Below are positions 15,078-24,210 of a DNA stretch of 37,570 nt, one piece after another. Under the pieces are notes generated by a model. It had not been told where the DNA came from and searched no databases. It worked only from the letters and a program-made list of their open reading frames with translations. A program made the position numbers and the translations under genes. Source of the DNA: JAJXYP01 sp035541855 (GTDB lineage: Bacteria; Patescibacteriota; Minisyncoccia; UBA6257; 2-01-FULL-56-20); NCBI GenBank assembly GCA_035541855.1, contig DATKMM010000031.1:1-37570 (forward strand), read 5' to 3'. Each line of letters begins with the position of its first letter. Within the stretch, counting starts at the first letter, position 1.

Positions 15078-16067
15078 ATGGCCAAACCGATCCTTTTTTC
15101 CGGCATCCAACCGACGGGGCGTCTTCATATCGGCAACTACCTGGGTGCACTGAAAAATTTCGTCGAACTGCAGAACTCCGGAAAATATGACTGCTATTTC
15201 TGCATCGTCGACCTGCATTCGTTGACCGGCGATTTCAACCCGAAAGAAAAATCGGCGCAGATCCTGGACCTCGCCGCCGATTTTCTCGCCGCCGGTCTTG
15301 ATCCGAAGCGCTCGGTTATTTTCCAGCAATCGCAGGTCCCCGCGCATAGCGAGCTCACCTGGATCCTGAACACGATCACGCCAATGGGCGAACTGGAACG
15401 GATGACCCAGTTCAAGGACAAATCCGGACGCCAGCGGGAGAATGTGAACGTTGGACTTTTTGATTATCCGGTTTTGATGGCCACCGACATCCTCCTTTAC
15501 GGAACCCGAATCGTCCCGGTGGGAGACGACCAGTTACAGCACCTTGAACTCACCCGGACGCTCGCGCGCAAATTCAATACTCGCTTCGGGCAAACCTTCA
15601 CCGAACCGAAAGCCCTGCTCACCAAAACGCCGCGCGTGATGAGCCTGAAAGATCCGACGAAGAAAATGTCAAAATCAGTGCCGGAAGGATGCCTGTTCCT
15701 CGACGACGGACCGGATGACATCGGGTCCAAGATCGCCCGGGCCGTGACCGACTCCGGCTCGGAAATCGAATACGACCCCGAACGCAAACCGGGGCTTTCC
15801 AACCTCTTGGAAATATACGCGGCTTTCGGCGGATATGGACCGGAAGAGGCAGCAGGGAGATTCGCCGGAAAAAATTATTCTGATTTTAAAAGGACGCTCG
15901 CGGAGCTCATCGCCGACCACTTCGCCGGATTTCGCGCCGCAAAAAAAGCACTGCTTGCAAAACCCGCGACGCTCGTCAAGACGTTGGATGCCGGTTCGAA
16001 AGAAGCATCCAAGATCGCCGAGGCTAAAATGACAGAGATAAAAGAGAAGGTGGGGCTGGTCGTCTAA
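15078..16067 (+). CDS. trpS: Tryptophanyl-tRNA synthetase
   Basis: A 329-residue class I synthetase charging tRNA-Trp. It starts MAKPILFSGIQPTGRLHIGNYLGAL, where GRLHIGN is the HIGH-type ATP motif. The second signature is KKMSKS (about residues 195-200, in DPTKKMSKSVPEG). The tryptophan-pocket region VLMATDILLYGTRIVPVGDDQLQHLELTRTLA is fully conserved. Length is normal. An in-frame ATG 18 bases upstream overlaps the -10 region and is rejected. It converges with the YvcK-like gene; a minus-strand terminator lies between them. Confidence 0.97.
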   Translation: MAKPILFSGIQPTGRLHIGNYLGALKNFVELQNSGKYDCYFCIVDLHSLTGDFNPKEKSAQILDLAADFLAAGLDPKRSVIFQQSQVPAHSELTWILNTITPMGELERMTQFKDKSGRQRENVNVGLFDYPVLMATDILLYGTRIVPVGDDQLQHLELTRTLARKFNTRFGQTFTEPKALLTKTPRVMSLKDPTKKMSKSVPEGCLFLDDGPDDIGSKIARAVTDSGSEIEYDPERKPGLSNLLEIYAAFGGYGPEEAAGRFAGKNYSDFKRTLAELIADHFAGFRAAKKALLAKPATLVKTLDAGSKEASKIAEAKMTEIKEKVGLVV

Positions 16068-16080
16068 ATTAAACAGGCAT

Positions 16081-16114
16081 AAAAAAGCCGGAGACGCTAG
16101 CGATGCGCCCCGGC
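16081..16114 (-). terminator. Intrinsic terminator of the argS-ileS-IMPase-YvcK operon
   Basis: On the minus strand GCCGG (16110-16114) pairs with CCGGC (16087-16091), followed by six T. The stem overlaps the end of the YvcK-like gene. Confidence 0.6.
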
Positions 16115-17335
16115 AAAGATCTCTTCGAACACGAGCGCGAGCCTCCCGGGGTCGTGCACTAATTGGCCGTTGACCAGCTTGGCGACCGGCCGCGGGACCT
16201 CGAACGACGGGCCGCCGGGCTCTATCTTCTTTTCCGGAAGCAACCCCTTCATAACCTCATCGGGAAAGCAGGTCGTATCCACGATAACATGGGTCGGATA
16301 CTGTCCGGTCGCCTTCCGGACGCACCAGACGACGTCGGCCGCCGTGCAAGGAGTCTCAAACCGCGTCTCCCCGATCTTTGTCATGAGGTTCATGACGTAA
16401 ATAAGCGGGGTTGGCGGCGCGGCAACCATTTTTTCCCGCAGGGCTTCCCTGAGCCCGTCGGCACAGAACGGCCCGAAGAGGTTCCCATAAATGCTGCCGC
16501 AACTGAGGATGACGGCGTCGGCGTCGAGAATGGCCCGGACCGCTTCTTCCGAAGCGGAAACCGGAGGATCGATCCGAAGATCCGTGATCCGGTCGCACGG
16601 ATCGGCCAGGACGTCACGGTCCCGAAAATCGATCCGGCATTGCCCGCGTATCTCCGCGCCCGCCCGGGTCTTTGCAACGAGAGTCCCCGGTTCCCAGGTC
16701 GCCGGCATCACCCGGAAATTCCCCGGGATGCGGCAGATGATGTGCAGGGCTTCGAGCGCCAGCTTCAGGGCCAGCTGGGACGGCAGCTTCTGCCGCTCGG
16801 CGACCTTCTGCAGGGTGAACAGCAGATAATTTCCAAGCGAATGCCCGGTGAAACTGTCGCCTTCGAGCTGCTGGTCAAGAACATCGACCAGTAACCGCCA
16901 GATCCTCACGTTTTCCGGGGTTGCCTGGTCCAGACCGAAGATCCGGCGCAGAAGGCCGATGGCTCCGGCGCGGGACGAGGGGTTCTTCATGCGGCGGGAA
17001 AATCGTTCGCCGAACAACAACCTACCCAGCAGTTCCCCGAAGGTCTGCCCTCCTGCGATACTGAACCCGAAACGCATCATCAGGTTTTCGTTCAGCCAGC
17101 CGGTATCAAGCCCGCTGAAGATCCTCGTTATGTCCCCGTACGGCCCGGCGCTTTTCGTCCGCGCCGCCAGCCGGCCGGTCGAGGTAAGATACTTCCCCGC
17201 CGGATCGTCATCATCGACCGAAGTGGTGACCGCGGTCACCCGCATCGGCCGCCGCTTACTGATCATGGCGAGAGCCGCCACGACCGCTTTCTGTCCGTTG
17301 CCGCCTCCTATGGAAGCGACGTTGATCGCTTCCAT
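16097..17335 (-). CDS. YvcK/CofD family protein
   Basis: A 412-residue member of the CofD/YvcK family. The N-terminus has the nucleotide-sugar/substrate-binding IGGGNGQKAVVAALA and then VTAVTTSVDDDDPAGKY, equivalent to the family's ADDGGSSG region. GHSLGNYLLFTL (about residue 170) matches the conserved GHSxGNxxL, and ILSCGSIYGNLFGPF matches the GPGSxYTSxxP region. YvcK members bind UDP-sugars and steer carbon flow and cell-wall synthesis; CofD members transfer lactyl-2-phospho groups. An insert of about 70 residues after residue 100 is unlike compact YvcK. A strong ribosome-binding site, GGGAGG (17342-17347), precedes the ATG. It is last in the operon after the inactive-looking phosphatase, suggesting a linked role. 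Confidence 0.75.
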   Translation of the reverse strand: MEAINVASIGGGNGQKAVVAALAMISKRRPMRVTAVTTSVDDDDPAGKYLTSTGRLAARTKSAGPYGDITRIFSGLDTGWLNENLMMRFGFSIAGGQTFGELLGRLLFGERFSRRMKNPSSRAGAIGLLRRIFGLDQATPENVRIWRLLVDVLDQQLEGDSFTGHSLGNYLLFTLQKVAERQKLPSQLALKLALEALHIICRIPGNFRVMPATWEPGTLVAKTRAGAEIRGQCRIDFRDRDVLADPCDRITDLRIDPPVSASEEAVRAILDADAVILSCGSIYGNLFGPFCADGLREALREKMVAAPPTPLIYVMNLMTKIGETRFETPCTAADVVWCVRKATGQYPTHVIVDTTCFPDEVMKGLLPEKKIEPGGPSFEVPRPVAKLVNGQLVHDPGRLALVFEEIFAGAHR

Positions 17336-17371
17336 GGCAAACCTCCCGTTTAAAAGTTCCTACCCTCCAGC

Positions 17372-18217
17372 TTACTTCACGCCGTCCCAAATGGGAAGAA
17401 CCTGCCGCTTGATGTCTTCCAGAAGCTCGGCGTTGCTCGCGGCGATAAACGGGATCTGCGGGCGCGAAAGATCGGGACGGTCCTCCCTGAAGCCCGACAC
17501 CAGACACCCGGCCTCCCCGAGGATCGGGATCACCGGCGTAATATTGAAAGTAGTGGCATCGGTATGCACCACGGCATCGATCTTGCCGTCAGCCAACAGC
17601 ATGCAGTTATAGATGATCGATCCGAAATTCAGCATCCGGAGCGACCGGTCGCCAAGCATGGTCATGATCTCATACCGGCCGTTCTTGCGCCGCGGCGATG
17701 CGCCCGCGATCAGCGCCTGCGGCACGCTCCGCGCCTCGGGCCGTTCGAACCGGACGAGCGGCCTCCCGTTATCGAACGCGCCCTTGCCGCGCACCGCATG
17801 GACAAACCGATGGAGCTCCGGGAAATAAAACACCCCGAGGATCGGGTCGCCATGCCGCAGGAGCGCCACCGCGATGGAAAAAAATTCGAGGCCCTTCGAA
17901 AAATTCGTTGTTCCGTTGATCGGGTTCACGATCCACTCGTACTCGCAGACGCCGCCCGCCGGCTTCGTCGGACCGGTCTCTTCCCCGTTCACGCAATGGT
18001 CCGGATAGCGGCTCTGGACGCGCTTCACGATCTCGTGCTCGATCAGCCGGTCCGCCTCGGTCACGATATCGCCGAAATATGATTTTTCCTTTTCCGCAAG
18101 CTTCCCGCCGTTGCGCATCATGATGGCCTCTTCGCCGAGCGCACGGAGGAGAACCTGGAGTTCGGCGATCTCCGCCTCCAGGTCCAGTGCCGAAGCGGCA
18201 TGGATTTTGGTTGGCAT
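17372..18217 (-). CDS. Inositol monophosphatase-like protein lacking metal-binding aspartates
   Basis: A 281-residue member of the IMPase/FIG superfamily, which normally cleaves sugar or inositol phosphates using Mg2+. The fold markers are present: GDIVTEADRLIE, HCVNGEETG (metal Glu kept), GDPILGVFYFPEL, AVRGKGAFDNGRPL. The core motif that should read D-P-x-D-G-T is instead VNPINGTTNF, and the WD motif near the C-terminus is FNITP. All three conserved Asp ligands are therefore Asn (AAC, AAC, AAT codons). This predicts loss or strong change of catalysis, so it may be a binding or regulatory pseudoenzyme. It lies between ileS (58 bases) and the YvcK-like gene (36 bases) on the same strand. TAGAAT 5 bases before the ATG may give it its own promoter. 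Confidence 0.82.
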   Translation of the reverse strand: MPTKIHAASALDLEAEIAELQVLLRALGEEAIMMRNGGKLAEKEKSYFGDIVTEADRLIEHEIVKRVQSRYPDHCVNGEETGPTKPAGGVCEYEWIVNPINGTTNFSKGLEFFSIAVALLRHGDPILGVFYFPELHRFVHAVRGKGAFDNGRPLVRFERPEARSVPQALIAGASPRRKNGRYEIMTMLGDRSLRMLNFGSIIYNCMLLADGKIDAVVHTDATTFNITPVIPILGEAGCLVSGFREDRPDLSRPQIPFIAASNAELLEDIKRQVLPIWDGVK

Positions 18218-18222
18218 ACTTT

Positions 18223-18228
18223 ATTCTA
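18223..18228 (-). promoter_or_regulatory. Possible -10 box of the IMPase-like gene
   Basis: TAGAAT on the minus strand, 5 bases before the ATG at 18217. No clear -35. Confidence 0.4.
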
Positions 18229-18275
18229 TCGTCTTCCCGCGAAACCGCGCAAGTTCCGCCGCGCCTGAAGAATTA

Positions 18276-21200
18276 CTACAGTTTCCGGAGGCCGATCCAT
18301 ACATCGCCGCCGTCCAGTTTGGCCGCCGATTCCGCATCGAACTTTTCCGATCGCCTATATTCCACGGCCTCCGCGCCAACATCATTCTTGAGTTCCGTCT
18401 CATGCCGGCTGACCGCCTCCCGGATCCCGGCCGGCAGATCAATGGCGAGCGCGATCCTGTCCTTCGGCTCCAATCTGGCCGCCTGCCGCAATTCCTGCAC
18501 CATGCGGACAACATCGCGAAGCAGGCCTTCTTCCCGCAGCTCCGGCGTGATGACGGTATCGAGCCCGACGTCGCCGGCGATCTTCGCATCGAATACCGCC
18601 TTTTTGACGTTCACCTCGTCGGCCAAAATAGCAAGCAGGTCTTTAGAAAGTTTTAACGTGGCGTCCTTGATCATGAGCGTCGCGAGCGGCTGGCGCACTT
18701 TGATCTTCGCTTCCGCGCGCTTGGCGAGGCCGGCCGCCGCCAATTCGCGCACCGCCCGCATCCCCTCGATCAATCCCCGCTCCCCGCTCTTAGCTCCCGC
18801 GCTCTTATCTCTTGTGCTCTTAGCTCCTATCTCTTTCATAACCGGCCACGCTTCGAGATGCACCGACGCCTTGCCCCCGCCCATCGCCGCATAGAGGGCC
18901 TCCGAAAAGAATGGCGTGAACGGGGCCATCAGTTTGGTAAGCTCGGCGAGCACGAAGCCAAGCGTGGCCGACGCGGCGTCGTGATCCGCCTGGCTCTCCG
19001 GCCGCTGCAGCCGTTTGCGCGAACGGCGGATGTACCAGCGCGACAGGTCGTCGATGAACGCTTCGATATCGAACGCGGCCTCGCGGATCTGGTAGGCATC
19101 CAGTTTCTTCGTGGCCGCCGACGCCAGTTCGCCGAGGCGCGCCAGGATCCATTGGTCAAGGACGTTTTTAGGATCTTTTAACACCGCCGACGTAGCTGCG
19201 GACGTCATATCCCGCCTCGCGTAGGTTTTCCAGAACGCGAACGAATGGTAAACGATGAGATGCACCTGCCGGAGCTTCCTGCCCACTTCGTCCTCGTCGA
19301 AGTTCTTCGGCTCGCCGAACGGCGTGCCCGCGTAGAAATACCACCGGATCGCGTCGACGCCATATTTGTCGATCAGCGCGAACGGCTCGATCACGTTCCC
19401 CTTCGACTTCGACATCTTGTTGCCGAACTTGTCGTTCATGAGCCCGAACGTGATCACGTTGCGGTACGGCGCTTCATAACCGAGCGCGGTGGCGATGGCG
19501 AGCAGGGTATAGAACCAGCCGCGCGTCTGGTCCATGCCTTCGGCGATGTAGTCGGCCGGGAACGCTGGCGGGTGCGGGAGCGCCGCGCCCGGCGTTCCGA
19601 CGCCCTTTGCGGCTTTCGCGCTCCCCCCGAACGGAAAATGGTTCTGCGCGTACGGCATCGCGCCGGAGTCATACCAGACGTCCGCCACTTCCGGCACGCG
19701 CTTCATCTTCCCGCCGCACTTCGGGCACGTCAGGAAAATACCATCGACGAACGGCCGATGGAGGTCGACCGCTCCCATGTCGTCGCGCGGGACGGTCCGC
19801 AGGGACAGCTCCCTGATCTCGGCAAATTTGACGAAATCCCCCTTCCGATTTTCCTTTTCTTCGACCGCCCGTTTCTCGCTCCACCCCTCCGCAGCCTGGA
19901 ACATCGCCCAGATCGGATATTCATGGCTCACCAGCAGAATGTTTTTGCCCTCATGTTCTTTCTCGCAATCAGCCAGGAATCCCCAGACCCGCCGGCGCAG
20001 GTCCCGCAACGATTCGCCGCCTTCCGGACGTTCCTCGAACCGCGCCCGGTACGTGGGATACGCTTCAAGATACTTTTTATCGCGATAGCCGGTCAGGGTC
20101 GGACCGAGACGTATCTCTTCGATACGCTTATCGAAAAACATTTTCGCATCGGCGAGGACGCCCATATCGATCTCCTCGGTCTCCTTCGTCCGCGTAATAT
20201 CGGAACTGATCACGACATCGATCTTCTCGCCGCGCTTCGCGAGCTCTTTTTTGAATTTTTTAATGGACGCCTCCACCTGCTTCCGTCCGCGCGGCGTCAG
20301 ATGCAAAAACTTCCGCTGTCCGGAATCGATGATGTCGAACAGGTTGCTCTCCGCCTCGCCGTGTCGCATCACCCAGTATTTATTTTTTGAACCGCCCGCC
20401 AGCGTGGAAAGCTCGTCCAGGCCCGGCACCACTTCCACGTGGTCGCATGCCTTGCATTCCCAGATCGGCAGCGGCGCGCCCCAATACCGCTCGCGCGACA
20501 GGTTCCAGTCTTTCGCCTCGCGCAGCCATTCGCCGAAACGCCCCTCCTTTATATGCTCCGGCATCCAATGGACCGTCTCGTTGCGCTTCAGGAGCTCCTT
20601 GCGCAACCGGGACATCCCGATGAACCACGAAGTGCGCGCATAGTACAGGATCGGCGTACCGCACCGCCAGCAGAACGGATACTCATGTTCATATTCCTCG
20701 ATGCGCAGCAAATTCCCATGCTGGCGCAAATGCTCGAAAATGTGTTCCTCGGTGTCTTTCGCTTTCACGCACTCGCCCTTGAACGCCGGCACATCCTTGG
20801 TGAACTTCCCCTCCTCATCCACGGTATGATGCTGCGGCAGGCCAACCTCTTTCCCGAGCGCGTAGTCATCCTCGCCGTACATCACGGCGGTATGCACGAC
20901 GCCCGTACCGTCCGTCGTCGTCACAAAGTCCGCCGGATAAATTTTATACGCCTCCGGTTTTCCGAGCGGTGCCACCTCGAAGAGCGGCTCGTATTCGAGG
21001 CCGACCATCTGCGCACCAGTCAATTCATGGGAAACATCCGAACTCTCCAATCCCAGATCCTTCAACCGGTCAACCGCCGCGATGAGATATTCCCCATCGC
21101 GCTGCACGGCGCGATATTTTATACCGGGACCAACGACAAGGGCGACGTTGCCAGGTAACGTCCACGGCGTCGTCGTCCAGGACAGTACATAGATCTTATC

Positions 21201-21899
21201 GTCCGTCTTCGATAAATGGCCGCCGATGTTCTGGCCAGGTTTTAATTTAAACTTCACATACACCGATTTGTCGGCGACCTCCTTATATCCCTGCGCAAGC
21301 TCATGCGAGGAAAGCGCCGTTCCGCAGCGCGTGCACCACGGCACCACCTTATGCCCTTTATACAGCAGCCCGCGCCGGGAGATCTGCGCGAGCGTCCACC
21401 AGATCGTCTCGATATATTCCGGCGCGTACGTCACGTAGGCATTTTCAAGGTCGAGCCAATAGCCGATGCGGTTCGTGAGCCGCTCCCATTCGTCCTTGTG
21501 GATCCAGACCTGCTTCTTCGCCTCCTCGTTGAAACGCTGCACGCCGAACTGCTCGATATCCTTTTTGGTCTTGAACCCAAGCGCCTTTTCCGCCGCCATC
21601 TCGACCGGCAGGCCGTGCGTGTCCCAACCCGCGCGCCGCGGCACATGGTAGCCGCGCATGGTTTTGTACCGCAGCATGACGTCCTTCACCACGCGCGCGA
21701 GCACATGGTGCAGCGCCGGCTTCCCGTTCGCATACGGCGGCCCTTCGTAGAACACGAACTCGCCCTTGTCCGAAATGCCGCTCTTTTTCTCCAGGCTCTT
21801 TTCAAAGATCCCATTCTCGTCCCAAAACTTCAAAATCTTCTCCTCCAGCCGGGGCAGGTCGAACTCGCCGTCCAAAAAATCAGGAGATCGCTTCGCCAT
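18276..21899 (-). CDS. ileS: Isoleucyl-tRNA synthetase with inserted histidine-phosphatase domain
   Basis: A 1207-residue class I synthetase charging tRNA-Ile. The ATP motif is YEGPPYANGKPALHHVLAR, the HHV variant of IleRS forms seen in Bacteroidetes and eukaryote-like enzymes. The editing domain carries LSWTTTPWTLPGN and TDGTGVVHTA, and KMSKSKGN is the second signature. Between IWECKACDHVEVVPGLDEL and LTCPKCGGKMKRVPEVADVWYDSG, where other IleRS have a short linker, lies about 180 residues of a complete histidine-phosphatase domain (about residues 505-687, bases 19839-20387): WVMRHGEAESN, SSDITRTKETEE, ERPEGGESL and LLVSHEYPIW hold the catalytic His, Arg, Glu and second His. The reading frame is continuous. 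ATG 21899 is chosen from homology and the -10 box; it follows argS by 44 bases. Confidence 0.95.
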   Translation of the reverse strand: MAKRSPDFLDGEFDLPRLEEKILKFWDENGIFEKSLEKKSGISDKGEFVFYEGPPYANGKPALHHVLARVVKDVMLRYKTMRGYHVPRRAGWDTHGLPVEMAAEKALGFKTKKDIEQFGVQRFNEEAKKQVWIHKDEWERLTNRIGYWLDLENAYVTYAPEYIETIWWTLAQISRRGLLYKGHKVVPWCTRCGTALSSHELAQGYKEVADKSVYVKFKLKPGQNIGGHLSKTDDKIYVLSWTTTPWTLPGNVALVVGPGIKYRAVQRDGEYLIAAVDRLKDLGLESSDVSHELTGAQMVGLEYEPLFEVAPLGKPEAYKIYPADFVTTTDGTGVVHTAVMYGEDDYALGKEVGLPQHHTVDEEGKFTKDVPAFKGECVKAKDTEEHIFEHLRQHGNLLRIEEYEHEYPFCWRCGTPILYYARTSWFIGMSRLRKELLKRNETVHWMPEHIKEGRFGEWLREAKDWNLSRERYWGAPLPIWECKACDHVEVVPGLDELSTLAGGSKNKYWVMRHGEAESNLFDIIDSGQRKFLHLTPRGRKQVEASIKKFKKELAKRGEKIDVVISSDITRTKETEEIDMGVLADAKMFFDKRIEEIRLGPTLTGYRDKKYLEAYPTYRARFEERPEGGESLRDLRRRVWGFLADCEKEHEGKNILLVSHEYPIWAMFQAAEGWSEKRAVEEKENRKGDFVKFAEIRELSLRTVPRDDMGAVDLHRPFVDGIFLTCPKCGGKMKRVPEVADVWYDSGAMPYAQNHFPFGGSAKAAKGVGTPGAALPHPPAFPADYIAEGMDQTRGWFYTLLAIATALGYEAPYRNVITFGLMNDKFGNKMSKSKGNVIEPFALIDKYGVDAIRWYFYAGTPFGEPKNFDEDEVGRKLRQVHLIVYHSFAFWKTYARRDMTSAATSAVLKDPKNVLDQWILARLGELASAATKKLDAYQIREAAFDIEAFIDDLSRWYIRRSRKRLQRPESQADHDAASATLGFVLAELTKLMAPFTPFFSEALYAAMGGGKASVHLEAWPVMKEIGAKSTRDKSAGAKSGERGLIEGMRAVRELAAAGLAKRAEAKIKVRQPLATLMIKDATLKLSKDLLAILADEVNVKKAVFDAKIAGDVGLDTVITPELREEGLLRDVVRMVQELRQAARLEPKDRIALAIDLPAGIREAVSRHETELKNDVGAEAVEYRRSEKFDAESAAKLDGGDVWIGLRKL

Positions 21900-21905
21900 C
21901 CCCTT

Positions 21906-21911
21906 AAAATA
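21906..21911 (-). promoter_or_regulatory. Possible -10 box of ileS
   Basis: TGG followed by TATTTT on the minus strand, exactly 6 bases (AAGGGG) before the ATG at 21899. A TAAAAT a little further upstream (21916-21921) is an alternative that would leave AAGGGG as a ribosome-binding site. Confidence 0.4.
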
Positions 21912-21943
21912 CCAGATTTTACCGGGATTTTCAAACAAAAAAA

Positions 21944-23653
21944 CTAAATTCTTTCCGGCGTTTTGATGCCAAGCAGGGCGAGGCCGTCCGCGAGCGTGCG
22001 GGCGGCGATAGCGGCGAGCGCGAGGCGCGAGGCGCGGCGGGAGGCGCTTTCGTCCTTCAGGATAGGCGTGGTCTCGTAGAACTTGTTCGCCGCGACGGCA
22101 AGATTATAGAGATAGGCCGCGAGGATGCTTGTCGCATACAGCTCGCCGGCCCGCGCGACGGCGTTCGGAAACCCGAAGATCTTCCGCATGAGCGCGAGCT
22201 CGTCCTCCGAATCAAGCCCCGCGAAACTGCGCCGCGCCGCGGACCGTTCCGCTTTCCGCAGAACGCTTTTCAACCGCGCGTAGGTATACTGCAGATACGG
22301 CGCGCTATCGCCGGTAAAATCAAGCATCTTGTCCCAGTCGAAAACGATGTCTGTCATCCGGTTTTCCCTGAGGTCGTTGTACTTCAGCGCGCCGATGCCG
22401 ACCGCCTCCGCGACCTCGTCCTTTTCCGCGTCGGACAGGTCCCGCGCCTTTTCCCCGACGATCTGCCGCGCAAGCGTCCTGGCTTTCAGGATAGCATCCT
22501 TCAGCGAGACCGTCCGCCCTGCGCGCGTGGAAAGCTTCTTGCCGCTTTCCCCGAGCACCAGGCCGTATTTAACATGCTTTAATTCCGCGGAGTCCATGCC
22601 AAGTTTTTTCGCGACGGCGAACAACTGCTCGAACTGCAGGGTCTGCTCGTTGCCGATGACATATAAAATCTTCGCCGGTTTGTATTTTTTGAGGCGATAC
22701 GCCAGGTTCGCGATGTCGCGCGTCAGGTACAGACTGGCCCCGTCCGATTTCTCGATGAGCGCCGGCGGCAGGTTGAACTCATCCAGCCGCACGATGAGCG
22801 CGCCTTCGCTCCGCTCCGCGATACCCCTCTCCAGCAGTTCCCGCGCTATCTTTTTCAATTCGCCCTCGAAAAAGCTTTCGCCGACCCAGACGTCGAAATC
22901 CGGGACGCCAAGCGCCGCATACGCACCCTTGAGCTCTTCGACCGATCTGCTCCTGAACTGCTCCCATAGTTTCCGGTTCTCCGCATCCCCCGCCTCCAGC
23001 TTCCTGAACTCCTCCTGGGCCTGCCTTTCGAGCTCCGGATCCGTTTTCGCCTCTTCATGAAAACGGACGTAGAGCTTCTGCAGCTCCTCGATCGGATCCT
23101 CCCCGATCGCCGCCTGGTCGCCCCACCGGCGGTAGGCCACGATCAATTTGCCGAACTGCGTCCCCCAATCGCCGAGATAGTTCCAACGGATGACGCGGTA
23201 TCCCAAAATTTCGAAAATATTCGCCAGCGCATCGCCGATGATCGTATTCCGCAGATGCCCGACGTTCAGGGTCTTCGCGATGTTCGGCGAAGAATATTCG
23301 ACGATGACCTTTTTCCCGGCGCCGATATTGCCCGCCCCGAACTTCCTGTCCCGCGCGACGCGGGCGAGCTCGTTCTGCAGGGTCTTTTTGCTGAGCCAAA
23401 AATTGATGAAGCCCGGCGGCGCGGCCTCCACTTTCCCGAAAAATCCCGCCGGAGCGTTTTTTGCGATCGCCGCGGCAAGCTCGCCGGCAAGCGCCAGCGG
23501 CTTCTTCCCGCGCGCGGCCGCGAGCCGCATGGCGATGTTCGTGGCATAGTGCCCGAACTCCGGCACTTCCGGGACCGTCAGGCGGGCATCGACCGGCTCG
23601 CCGACCGCCTCCGCGATGCACTCCGCGATGATAGAGGTAATGTCATTCGTCAT
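21944..23653 (-). CDS. argS: Arginyl-tRNA synthetase
   Basis: A 569-residue class I synthetase charging tRNA-Arg. The N-terminal Add-1 domain (about 1-105) has the typical FGHYATNIAMRLA and PGFINFWLS. The ATP motif is VEYSSPNIAKTLNVGHLRNTIIGDAL (HVGH form NVGH). The second signature is KKLSTRAGRTVSLKD. The DALR anticodon-binding domain closes the protein (PYLQYTYARLKSVLRKAE, then NKFYETTPIL). Length is normal. It heads the minus operon argS-ileS-IMPase-like-YvcK-like and diverges from smpB. AGGGG eight bases before the ATG may serve as ribosome-binding site, since its -10 box is 14 bases away. Confidence 0.97.
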   Translation of the reverse strand: MTNDITSIIAECIAEAVGEPVDARLTVPEVPEFGHYATNIAMRLAAARGKKPLALAGELAAAIAKNAPAGFFGKVEAAPPGFINFWLSKKTLQNELARVARDRKFGAGNIGAGKKVIVEYSSPNIAKTLNVGHLRNTIIGDALANIFEILGYRVIRWNYLGDWGTQFGKLIVAYRRWGDQAAIGEDPIEELQKLYVRFHEEAKTDPELERQAQEEFRKLEAGDAENRKLWEQFRSRSVEELKGAYAALGVPDFDVWVGESFFEGELKKIARELLERGIAERSEGALIVRLDEFNLPPALIEKSDGASLYLTRDIANLAYRLKKYKPAKILYVIGNEQTLQFEQLFAVAKKLGMDSAELKHVKYGLVLGESGKKLSTRAGRTVSLKDAILKARTLARQIVGEKARDLSDAEKDEVAEAVGIGALKYNDLRENRMTDIVFDWDKMLDFTGDSAPYLQYTYARLKSVLRKAERSAARRSFAGLDSEDELALMRKIFGFPNAVARAGELYATSILAAYLYNLAVAANKFYETTPILKDESASRRASRLALAAIAARTLADGLALLGIKTPERI

Positions 23654-23667
23654 GGCTTTGCCCCTGG

Positions 23668-23673
23668 ATTATA
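23668..23673 (-). promoter_or_regulatory. -10 box of argS
   Basis: TATAAT on the minus strand, 14 bases before the ATG at 23653; TTATAC 18 bases upstream is a weak -35. It is back to back with the smpB box. Confidence 0.55.
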
Positions 23674-23692
23674 TCGTTTTTCCATCTCCTTG

Positions 23693-23698
23693 TATAAT
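23693..23698 (+). promoter_or_regulatory. -10 box of smpB
   Basis: TATAAT, exactly 6 bases (GGAGGC) before the ATG at 23705. The GGAGG would be cut off the transcript if initiation is at the usual distance. Confidence 0.6.
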
Positions 23699-23704
23699 GG
23701 AGGC

Positions 23705-24139
23705 ATGGCAAAGCCGATCGCGGAAAACCGGCGGGCGCGGTTCGACTACGAAATATCCGGCACCTATGAGGCCGGCATCGAACTGCGCGGCCATGAAGTG
23801 AAAAGCGCGAAGATCGGCCGGTTCCAGGTCGCCGGCGCCCGCGTGCTCATCCGCGGCGGCGAAGCATACCTCGTGAACGCCCACATCCCGCCTTACCAGC
23901 CCAAAAATACGCCTGATGGCTATGAAGAGGACCGCGCCCGGCGGCTGCTGCTCACGAAGGCCGAGATCAAAGAGCTGACCGGCGCCCTGCGGGAAAAGGG
24001 ACGCATGCTCATTCCCCTCCGCGCGGCCGTGAAGCGGGGGCTCGTCAAGATCGAACTCGGCCTTGCGCGACCGCGCAAAAAATCGGACCAACGGGAGGTC
24101 ATCCGGAAGCGTGCGCACCGGCGCGAGATGGCCGCGTGA
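23705..24139 (+). CDS. smpB: SsrA-binding protein SmpB
   Basis: A 144-residue beta-barrel RNA-binding protein that brings tmRNA to stalled ribosomes. The N-terminus MAKPIAENRRARFDYEI and the motif YEAGIELRGHEVKSAK are family hallmarks, followed by AYLVNAHIPPYQ and then LLLTKAEIKEL. GRMLIPLRAAVKRGLVKIELGLARPRKKSDQRE matches the region before the basic C-terminal tail. The tail KRAHRREMAA is short but of the expected kind. It is divergent from argS and shares a 51-base promoter region with it. No tmRNA gene is visible in this window. Confidence 0.96.
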   Translation: MAKPIAENRRARFDYEISGTYEAGIELRGHEVKSAKIGRFQVAGARVLIRGGEAYLVNAHIPPYQPKNTPDGYEEDRARRLLLTKAEIKELTGALREKGRMLIPLRAAVKRGLVKIELGLARPRKKSDQREVIRKRAHRREMAA

Positions 24140-24210
24140 CGCTGGCGCCGCGCCGCGTTGTGTGATAGAAAGAAAGAAGAGGCAGTTCATCATAATCAAA
24201 GGGGAATAAC

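Noticed and set aside
19839..20387. Histidine phosphatase as a separate gene or a chimeric assembly join within ileS
   Set aside because: The frame is continuous, there is no stop, start or promoter at either edge, and the zinc-ribbon-like blocks of IleRS resume exactly after it. A read-level check is still worth doing.
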